Assembly (NCBI GenBank): GCA_035135055.1
Contig: JAVFHQ010000004.1
Coordinates: 702,719 to 766,718, forward strand
Direction: 5' to 3'
From: Oleoguttula mirabilis
Lineage: Eukaryota; Ascomycota; Dothideomycetes; Mycosphaerellales; Teratosphaeriaceae
DNA: 64,000 bases
The position numbers were made by a program, and so were the translations under genes. Below the pieces are notes generated by a model, which was given only the letters and a program-made list of their open reading frames with translations, was not told where the DNA came from and made no database searches. This document shows positions 56,300 to 64,000 of this stretch, piece by piece (position 1 is the stretch's first letter; each line of letters opens with the position of its first letter).

Positions 56300-56920
56300 A
56301 TGGACTGGCCGCGGCGCTTCTTAGCCGCCCAGCGGTACTTCTTTGGCCAGAACCGCGACAAGTTCTTTGATAACCTGGAGAGGCGCAATATCCACGATCT
56401 ACCAGAGGATGACAGGTCTTGCAGTATCTGCTACCAAGACTACGGTGCAGACGAGGCGTCGGCAAACGAGGGAGAAGCGATCCTGGTCTTGCCCTGCAAG
56501 CATGTTTTTGGCGAGGGTTGCCTGCGACGATGGCTCTCGGACAACGACCACTGTCCTTACTGTCGCAGACAATATGCGCTAGATAGTCAAGGTGGTGGTG
56601 TGATAGATGACCACGAGTCGGAGTACTCCATGGACGACCCTGACGACGAGGACCCAGTTGAGGTGGTCCTCAATACCCGCTGGTACCCTATACTTGCATT
56701 CGTTGTCAGGGGCCGCACGGTTGCGGTTGACATTTCGGACGCTGACCCAGCGGAAGAGTTAGAGGACGAGGACGAGGACGAGGAGGAGCAGATGTACTGC
56801 TTTATGTTCACCAACCCTACCGACCGAGACACCCCACCCAGAGTCCGCGACCGGCAAGCCTTAGTCCTCCACCGTCGCCTTCTCCGGCGCTGGATGGTGG
56901 CACAGACTGGACGAGTATGA
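56300..56920 (+). CDS. RING-like protein with Gly at the fifth ligand
   Basis: A single exon of 206 residues. The RING spans about residues 40-85: CSICYQDYG, then LPCKHVFGEGCLRRWL, then CPYCRR. The position that normally holds His or Cys after HxF is Gly (HVFGEGC). The C-terminal half contains an acidic DEDEDEEE run and an ordered module beginning TRWYPILAFVVRG. It resembles many expanded fungal RING proteins, presumed ubiquitin ligases. The next gene but one encodes a similar RING, suggesting local duplication. Confidence 0.78.
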   Translation: MDWPRRFLAAQRYFFGQNRDKFFDNLERRNIHDLPEDDRSCSICYQDYGADEASANEGEAILVLPCKHVFGEGCLRRWLSDNDHCPYCRRQYALDSQGGGVIDDHESEYSMDDPDDEDPVEVVLNTRWYPILAFVVRGRTVAVDISDADPAEELEDEDEDEEEQMYCFMFTNPTDRDTPPRVRDRQALVLHRRLLRRWMVAQTGRV

Positions 56921-58139
56921 AGACAGCTTCAACTGCTGGATCTTCCTCACTGGTCTCAAGTCCCTCAGATATGAGCAGTTCCCGCAATCTCCACGAGCAC
57001 GAGCGTTTAAGGACTGCGCGAAGGACCGTAGGCGTAGGCAACCTGCAACAGCCGGCGAGCAGCTGGATTCTGAGATCCCAGGTGTATGTGAAGCACCTGC
57101 AGGCTGGCACGCACATTGCGTGGCTCACCACCTTGAGCTGCGGTAGTGATGGCGAGCGACCGAGCGCAGCACGCCACCCCGTGGGAATTTTAGGCAGTGG
57201 ACGGCGAGCCGTGCTTTAAGCGAACAGAGCGATTCTTGGGTATTATGTTGTGTGTTTGAGCTGGCTTGCTGGACGCTCTCCACCAGAACCGGGCAAGGCG
57301 CGGCAAGGCGCAATTGCGCCTCTAAGTACAGTGGTTCGTGCTAAGGACGAGGACGGTGGCAGATGGATGTTCGTAGAGAGTGAAAATGCTTGGAACTAGT
57401 GCTGAGATAGCCACCCAGCTCTTGCGCATGAAAGACTTCTGGGCTGTGTGTCGATGGATCAAGACTCGGTTGTTTTCGCAAATTGCATTCTCTCGTGAGA
57501 CCCGAGTGCATTAAATACATTGCACTGGCGAAACAGATTGCCTCATAGGGCAAACCGTGCGAAGGTGGGACTGGGTTCGATATATCGCATGCTCTCGGAG
57601 TTGCTCATCCTGGGCAGGCTTGCGGCCAAGTTGAGAAGACGGGCGCCCTCTCAGTCAATGGAATGTCCACCACTACGCAGTCAATATCGACCTGGTCACT
57701 CAATGTGGTATAAAGGCCTGGTATAAGGACTGCCGCATATTTGCATGTTGTCGATGTCATGGCGACATGTATTGAGTTGAATCGTAGGGTAGCTTCCTTG
57801 GAAGCCATGAAGAAGGGCAGCGGACCAGCCACGACTGTGTCGAGGTAAGGACATACTGCAAGCAGCCGAGCGCTTCCCAAGAATGAACGTAGCCCAAGTG
57901 CTGCTGGTGGCTGAGCCATAGTCGCTTCTCTTTCCAGCCCCAGCTTTCGGCCGAGCGCAATTAAGTCCATACCACTTTCCCAACACTAGAGCCAGCAGTA
58001 CACTCTGCCAGCGCCTTTTCTCGTATACACCTCCATCCACGCACACTCACGGGTCACATTTTCATAGATCATTTTGTCCTTCTTTGCCCGAGATGTCAAG
58101 CAGGCGCCCCTGCTTACGCGTGCAGCTTTCCTCTCTAGC
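56921..58139. other. Intergenic between the two RING genes
   Basis: About 1.2 kb. Short frames on both strands, none convincing. No repeat was recognised. Confidence 0.4.
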
Positions 58140-58962
58140 ATGCTACAGCTGGCCGACAGGGTCCAGGAACTGGAATGCACCATCTGCGAAGATGCATTCG
58201 AAGAGGCCGAAGGTGCGGACCAACCAGTCAGCATACCAACGTGTAGGCATGTGTTCGGGGAGCGCTGCATCCGATCGTGGTTGGCAAACAACAACACCTG
58301 CTCCTTGTGTCGGAGGATCCTGTTCGAAAGGAAGAGGGGGGTAGACTTCGTTCCAAGATACGATGCCGCCACGGAAGCCTTGCTTGGACACGTGGAGGAT
58401 GTCCTGGACCGCAATAGCGACGGCGTACAAGGGCAGCAGGCGATCAGCGACAGAGACCACCTTGCACTCCTGCAGCGGCTGTCCGTCAGGCATCTCCAGG
58501 CACGCGACGAAGCCAACCAAGAGCTTAGGGGGGAGACCGGCGATCTGATGACGCTGTTTGTCGAGGAGCGAGCACGATGGCACTGGTGCGGCCGAGCGAC
58601 AGTGCGGGCGAGCGAGCGACTACGCTGTCTTCGAACCGGATCCGACGCTCCCAGTAGTGGCGGGCGAGGCACCCGTGGATGTCAGAACACTCAGTCGGAG
58701 GCTTACGCGCTATTGGCGAGCCTCATTCGCTGACGCGACGAGATCGCCACGTAAGTGATCACCACCAGTACACATGAGCCCTTCCGGGCCATCTTCGTAT
58801 GCTGATACGGCTTCCCCAGGCCCAACAATAGCATGTCACCCTATAGCACCCAGGAGACGGCGGGCACTGGAGGAGGGAATCCAGGCTGACCGAGGGGAGT
58901 CAATAAACACCATGGACAATGCATCTGAATCTTTGGGGGTCTGCAGAACTACCCGCCGATGA
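58140..58962 (+). CDS. RING-like protein, frame disrupted near 58560
   Basis: From the ATG at 58140 the frame gives MLQLADRVQELECTICEDAF, then IPTCRHVFGERCIRSWLANN and CSLCRR, a RING with Gly at the fifth ligand and the same WLxxN spacing as the gene at 56300. It runs to 58733, but after about 58560 it turns Arg/Ser/Gly-rich. Another frame from there reads more like protein (YAVFEPDPTLPVVAGEAPVD). It continues through a plausible intron (GTAAGT at 58753 to CCCCAG near 58819) to a stop at 58962. So there is a frameshift, a base error or an unrecognised intron. The N-terminal RING is secure; the rest is not. Confidence 0.5.
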
Positions 58963-58965
58963 GGG

Positions 58966-59376
58966 TTGTCTGGCAGAGTTCAGGCGACTTGCCGCCAGGC
59001 CTCTGGGACTGACTGCAGTGACCTCGTGCATTGGGTAATTCGGTACCATGATGATCTTGAAGGCTCGGACAGCGGCTCGGACGGCGTCTTGGAGCACGAG
59101 TTAGAAAACCTTTTGATAAATGAGGTAGAGCAAGATGGCCGAGTTCAAAACTGTCGTACACCAGAGATATCCATATACCACGAGTGGCATGTCCGAAGAT
59201 TAATGTCCTGTACAAGGACGGCGTATGGGAACATTGCAACCATATTTTATGAACCGGACTGGAGTCTTGCTTCGCAAACCGAGGGCCACAGTGAGTGTAT
59301 GGTGTGGTTGCGAAGCGAGTCGCCCTCTGCCTATGGCAACCCAGTGGTCCAGATAGCCCATCGTATTAGCCAATGA
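58966..59376 (+). other. Unassigned open frame
   Basis: A 136-codon frame without a true ATG at its start. It has an acidic segment (ELENLLINEVEQDG) and a Trp/Tyr-containing middle (IFYEPDWSLAS). It could be a last exon of the RING gene upstream or a remnant. I do not recognise it. Confidence 0.2.
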
Positions 59377-59438
59377 CTGCGGATCTCCACATTCTTCTTG
59401 CCAGCGACTGCGCCCGTCGGAGAACAGGCCACTAAGCT

Positions 59439-60617
59439 TCAGTACTCCAGCACAGTCTTGACAGCATCATAAACCCTCGCCACATCCGGTATATTGAACT
59501 TCTCGTACGCCAGTCCAGGATGCGTGCTCCAGCCCGCCACACGCTGAACCGGCGCTTCTAACCGCAGAAAGCAGCCTTCCTGTATCGTCGCTGCCACCTC
59601 TGCGCCGACACCGGCATTGACCATGCTCTCATGCACGACGATGCAGCGGCCCGTTTTGCGTACAGAAGACATCACTGTTTGCCGGTCCCAGGGGTAGACA
59701 GTCCTGAGATCGATGAGCTCGACGGAGCACTTGAGATCCCTCTCCGCTGCTTCTAGGGCAGATTGGCAGGTATAGAGGGGCGTGCCGTAGGATATTATGG
59801 TGACGTCCTTGCCTTCTTTCAGAATCTCTGCTGTGCTGAGAGGTAAGGTGTACGCCTCTGCCGGCACGTGCTCGACAGCTGCACGGTAGAGGATCTTGGG
59901 TTCCATGAAGATGACAGGGTCATTACTCGCTATTGCGGCAAGTAGTAAACCCTTGGCTTGTGTTGGCGACCGAGGTATCACTACACGCATGCCGGGAATG
60001 TGGGTGAATAGTGATTCGGGGGATTGCGAGTGATACAGCGCTCCATGACCCACGCCACCACTGGGCATGCGTATGACCAGGCCGCCGGAGCTCTGCGCAT
60101 CACCGTTCGAGCCTGCGCGGTAGCGACACTTGGCTGCCTCGTTCACAATCTGATCGAATGCCGGATAGACGTAGTCCGCGAACTGGATCTCGGCCACGGG
60201 GCGCATGCCTTCCATTGCCGCACCAATCGCGAAGCCGACGATACCTTGCTCACTTAACGGCGTGTTGAAGACCCGGTCATCACCGAATTCGTTAGCCAGG
60301 TTCATGGAGCATCTGAACACGCCACCAAAGGCCACATCTTCCCCAAACAGCAAGACCCGCTGGTCAGAGCGGAGCGCGTGCGCGAGGGCAGAGTTGATGG
60401 CCTGGAAGAGATTGATCCTCTGCGTAGTACCATTACGGGCTTCTGCGGAGAGTTCTTTGTTTGCCAGCGCCGACTTGGCACTGTGATGGAGGAGCGGCGT
60501 GCTTGAGTAGTCTGTAGAAATGTTCAGGCGTGCCTTTGGCGGGTGCGAAGCGTAGGCCCGGCGGGTGGTGGTAAGGGCGCGTGGGCTGGAACGCCGGCAG
60601 ATCACTGGATACAGCAT
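59439..60617 (-). CDS. Branched-chain 2-oxoacid dehydrogenase E1 subunit beta
   Basis: Mitochondrial thiamine-diphosphate decarboxylase component of the complex that degrades Val, Leu and Ile 2-oxoacids. A single exon of 392 residues from the ATG at 60617; the open frame above has no earlier ATG. Residues 1-35 form a basic presequence (RRSSPRALTTTRRAYASHPP). Diagnostic segments: LLFGEDVAFGGVFRCS (typical of BCKDHB rather than pyruvate E1 beta), NTPLSEQGIVGFAIGAAMEG, EIQFADYVYPAFDQIVNEAA, HSQSPESLFTHIPGMRVV, VELIDLRTVYPWD and the C-terminal APVQRVAGWSTHPG. It needs an E1 alpha partner encoded elsewhere. The degraded AT-rich repeat begins about 160 bp upstream. Confidence 0.95.
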   Translation of the reverse strand: MLYPVICRRSSPRALTTTRRAYASHPPKARLNISTDYSSTPLLHHSAKSALANKELSAEARNGTTQRINLFQAINSALAHALRSDQRVLLFGEDVAFGGVFRCSMNLANEFGDDRVFNTPLSEQGIVGFAIGAAMEGMRPVAEIQFADYVYPAFDQIVNEAAKCRYRAGSNGDAQSSGGLVIRMPSGGVGHGALYHSQSPESLFTHIPGMRVVIPRSPTQAKGLLLAAIASNDPVIFMEPKILYRAAVEHVPAEAYTLPLSTAEILKEGKDVTIISYGTPLYTCQSALEAAERDLKCSVELIDLRTVYPWDRQTVMSSVRKTGRCIVVHESMVNAGVGAEVAATIQEGCFLRLEAPVQRVAGWSTHPGLAYEKFNIPDVARVYDAVKTVLEY

Positions 60618-60780
60618 CGTGCAATGACGATGCGCTCTTCGTGTGATCGTGTCACATCTTTTATTCGAAACCGTCTCTTCGTTGAGGAACCGGAAGATGT
60701 ACTGTCGGTGTCGCCTACGGCTATCGTCGGTATAGGATAATCCCGCGTCTTGCCGCAATTTGCGTAGCGAGGCATTCGGT
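60618..60780. promoter_or_regulatory. Short promoter squeezed against the AT-rich island
   Basis: Only about 160 bp of normal-composition DNA separates the E1 beta ATG from the degraded tract, so the core promoter must lie here or within the AT-rich sequence. Confidence 0.5.
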
Positions 60781-63700
60781 AACGAGTTACTCTTATTAAT
60801 ATTATCTAAGAGACTCTTTCCTATTCGAGAGATACAATTAAGCTTTTACTACAATCTAAGAGTATATATTATAGGTATAATTATTACTATTCTAGTAAGA
60901 TTAGATATACTAGAATATAGTAAATAAAACTACTTCTAAGTTTACTAATACTATAGACTCTAGTAGCTTCTTAGTAATACTACTATATAGTATAGAGACT
61001 TTAGACTATATAATACCTATAGTATATATATAGTATAAGCTACTATTAATAATTATATTTAGCTTTATTTTAAAAAGAAGATTAGCTTTAGTTTAGAGTT
61101 TTTAAGTCTATAAATACTCTATACTTCTATATTTAGATATAGTAGACTTAAGCTATTCTATAATATTCTAAAGATATAGAGAAATATCTTATTACTACTT
61201 CTATATAGTTTATAAGTATAGTATATATACTTATATAGCTTTTAAACTATCTAGCACTACTTTAGCGTCTAGTTTTCTACTATATAGAGCTAGCTTTATA
61301 TTACTTAAGTATATAGTTAGTTTAAGAATAGTTTATAATATAGTAAAGGTATAGTAAGGTATAGTAAGGTCTATTAATACCTATAGAAGAAGTTTTAAGT
61401 TAAATTTAGTAGTTTATTAGTATCTAAAGACGCTCTTCTATAGTCTATAAATCGTACTAAGACTATTCTACTTTATAGGCAAACTCTAAACTACTACTAC
61501 GTTTTATACTATTAGATATATAATATTAACTATTATATTTATTAAAGCGCTATAGTAGAACTCTATAATTACCTCTTATTAAGGTAATAATAAACTAGTA
61601 AAGCGCTATATAGTATATATATATACTACTATATAGATAATTATACTACTATATATATAGTATACCTATAAAGGTAAATATATAGAGTAGATAGTAAGAT
61701 AGTAGTAATAATAAGTCTAAACTTTACTTAATATAGCTACTAATTATATTATAGAAGTAGTACTAAGACTAGAATAGCTTCTCTAGTCTACTTATTACTA
61801 AGAAGAAGCTAGTTACCTTTATAATAAGCTAGCTAATAATATACCTACTAGTATACCTCTTATAGAAGTAGTAGTAGTAAGTTACTTCTAGTATATCTAA
61901 AGTATATAGTATCTACTTTAAGCTAGCTATATATAAAGTCTATATCTTAGCTATTATTAGCTTAGTATATATATAGAAGAGTAAGAAGCTAGTAGGTAGT
62001 AATATAAGTAATACTAGTAGAAGAGTATATAGTAAAACGCTTAATAGTCTACTTAGATTAGAAAGCTATAGCTAGTATTATAGTATATAGATCTATACTA
62101 TCTAGTCTTAGTTAAGTTAATAGCTTATTTATATATAGATAGTTATACTCTTATAATATAGTAAGTAGACTATAATACTATATAATAATATAGTTTATAT
62201 ACTTACTTATCTATCTAATTAACGTACTACTTCTTTATTAGATAGCTATCTTATATATACTAGTTATCTACTATATACTCTAAAATATTATAGAACTTAT
62301 ACTTTAAATAAGACTATAAAGGTACTAGTTTAATAGGCTAATAATTAATAACAGTATATTATATATAGTATATATAGATATAGCTTAAGAAACTAGTATA
62401 CTAGTAGTAAAAGCCTTACTATTAGTTAAGAACCTATCTTTTAAAAGCTACTATAAACTAGCTAGCTATATAAATAAAATAGAACTAATAAGTATAAGTA
62501 TAAGACTATTAGGTAAATAGAAGAATAGATTAGATAGTTAAGAGTATACTATACTAGGCTATAATATATACCTAATATAGTACTTAGTATATAGAGTATA
62601 TTAATAAGCTAGACTTTTATTACTTTCTATACTTTAATATAGAGTATTAAGGCTCTTAATACTATTATTCTTAGAGTATTTATATATACTAGAATCTAGT
62701 AATATAGTACCTAGTAGAGTATAATCTCTATAGAGTCTAATAAGACTAATATAGCTAGAGATTTTATTAAAGCTTAATAAGTATAGACTTCTAGTACTTT
62801 CCCTTCTATTATAGTATTTCCTTTATTAAGCTACTTAGTAGAGTATTAATAGAAAGAATACTCTAACTATAATAGCGCGTACGACTTATAGCAAGTCGTT
62901 TATATTTAGTAGGAAGGTACGTAGAGCTTAGTAGATAGGAGTATAGTAGGTCGTTTATAAAATCGATAGTAGGTCGTTTATCGATCCTACTACTCTATAA
63001 CTACGCAAAAAATTATATAGTATAAGTAGCGTACTACGAGTAAAGTGCTATAAAAAGCGGCTTTAAATATAGTTACGCTATAGAGATATCGTAGTCGTTA
63101 TAAAGTAGGTTCGGTAGTAGAGAGTATAGCTAACCTAACCTACGTAGTCTACCTATCTATTACTAGGTTATATAGAATATTATAATAAGGTAGCTAGGTA
63201 ATATATAAAAGAGGTATAGTTAATATATATAAGGGAGAGTTCGACCTATATTTATTATAAACCTAGCGAGTAGTTATAGAGTCCGAGTAGGATTAGCTAC
63301 TAAGAGCGTAAATAGAATATCTAGTAGAGGTAGATCTATTTAAGCGCTTATTTAATAATTTACTAGAATATTATATTATTATATATAAGCAATACGTATT
63401 TATAGTTATACTAGCGTAGATTAAAAGATATTTACGTAATTACTATTTAGGTTTAAGTAGCGACGTACGTAAATGTATTATAGAAAGGAGTTATAAACTA
63501 GGTAGCGTAGCCTATATATTAGACAAAGTATAGTACCTATATCTAGAGGCGCTGCCGGTTATTAGATTACTAATATATAATAATAAATTGCGATATATAG
63601 TAGTAAACAATAATAGTATATAGTATAGTTATTAAGTTATATTAGTTTAGAAGGATAGTAGAAGTAATAGCCTAAGGCTTTAGACTACTAAGACTTAGTT

Positions 63701-64000
63701 ATCCTAGAAGAGATAAGATAAGATCTCTATCTCTTCTATATATAGCTTAACTTAATTAATACTATATAATAGTACGATTAGTTCCCTTAGTCCTATTCTA
63801 AAGCAAGATACTTCTATACCTAACCTACCTATATAATATACCTTTTAATAGGTTATAAGCCTAGGTTAGTAAAGTGTTTCTTACTTATAGAGAAGAAACT
63901 ATTAAAGGATACCTACCTCTATTAAAGCTAGAGGTATTAAGAAGAAGGGAAGGAGAAGGTATTTACTCTATTTATATTACCTAAGGAAGCTATAAGGTAT
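60781..64000. repeat. RIP-degraded AT-rich repeat island
   Basis: From about 60,780 to the window end the sequence is dominated by TA, TAG and CTA words, and no long open frame exists on either strand. CpA and TpG are nearly absent over long stretches while CT, AG and some CG persist: the signature of repeat-induced point mutation (CpA to TpA) on both strands. Composition recovers slightly after about 62,870, where CpG-containing words appear. The underlying element cannot be identified by eye; a retrotransposon is likeliest. Such islands are usually heterochromatic. The tract continues beyond the window. Confidence 0.9.
62881..62899. repeat. Short inverted repeat with nearby TCGTTTAT repeats
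   Basis: ACGACTT, five bases, AAGTCGT: a perfect 7-bp inverted repeat inside the AT-rich tract. The word GTCGTTTAT recurs at 62895, 62950 and 62973. These CpG-containing words stand out from the surrounding TA-rich sequence and may be remnants of a terminal or regulatory part of the mutated element. Confidence 0.6.

Noticed and set aside
1..64000. Secondary-metabolite cluster, CRISPR array or prophage
   Set aside because: No polyketide or peptide synthase, terpene cyclase, CRISPR repeat pattern or phage gene was seen; the content is fungal housekeeping and regulatory genes.

Overview
The window is nuclear DNA of a filamentous ascomycete fungus, most likely a Dothideomycete; that class-level call rests on overall protein flavour only. 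The evidence for a fungus is short spliceosomal introns (mostly 52-65 nt, GT...CTRAC...YAG), gene families typical of Pezizomycotina (DUF2433 metallophosphoesterase, fungal MAPEG-like protein, an RGT1-like Zn2Cys6 factor, a Fungal_trans_2-type regulator), and a 3.2 kb AT-rich tract at the right end that looks like repeat-induced point mutation (RIP). I place about 22 protein genes, many read as single exons. I worked out the splicing of the others by hand from GT/AG, branch-point and phase agreement.

Layout. 0.2-14 kb: MET22/HAL2-like 3',5'-bisphosphate nucleotidase (-), a conserved unknown (+), a degenerate array of intron-acceptor-like repeats, a NEK-like kinase (-), a DUF2433 RGG protein (+) and an NPC1/NCR1 sterol transporter (+). 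15.9-30 kb: an ABCG half transporter (-), a stand-alone class V aminotransferase related to molybdenum-cofactor sulfurase (+), a decayed gene (-), a Q-rich unknown (-), a catalytically degenerate alpha/beta hydrolase (-) and a RING membrane protein (-). 31-36 kb: an F-box-like protein (+), NMN adenylyltransferase (-) and two-domain glyoxalase I (+). 36-42 kb: a broken tRNA-like element, an orphan exon, a fungal transcription regulator (+) and a MAPEG-like membrane protein (-), then a gene-poor stretch with long G and C runs. 42.5-50.4 kb: an HhH-GPD-like protein (-), an HLTF/Rad5-type SNF2 ATPase with HIRAN and RING domains (+) and an RGT1-like Zn2Cys6 factor (+). 50.8-60.6 kb: a small Cys-rich gene and its frameshifted tandem copy, a truncated alcohol dehydrogenase relic (-), a small mitochondrial protein, an F-box-like protein, two related RING proteins, and the branched-chain 2-oxoacid dehydrogenase E1 beta subunit (-).

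Most genes are unrelated housekeeping or regulatory genes on alternating strands, with no sign of a biosynthetic cluster. Two themes recur. First, decay: at least four relics (24.1-25.7, 36.1, 50.8 and 52.7 kb) lie among intact genes. Second, RING fingers with glycine at the fifth zinc-ligand position occur in three proteins (46.3, 56.4 and 58.2 kb). From about 60.78 kb to the end the sequence becomes extremely AT-rich, CpA/TpG-poor and free of long ORFs: a RIP-degraded repeat island whose edge lies about 160 bp upstream of the E1 beta start codon.
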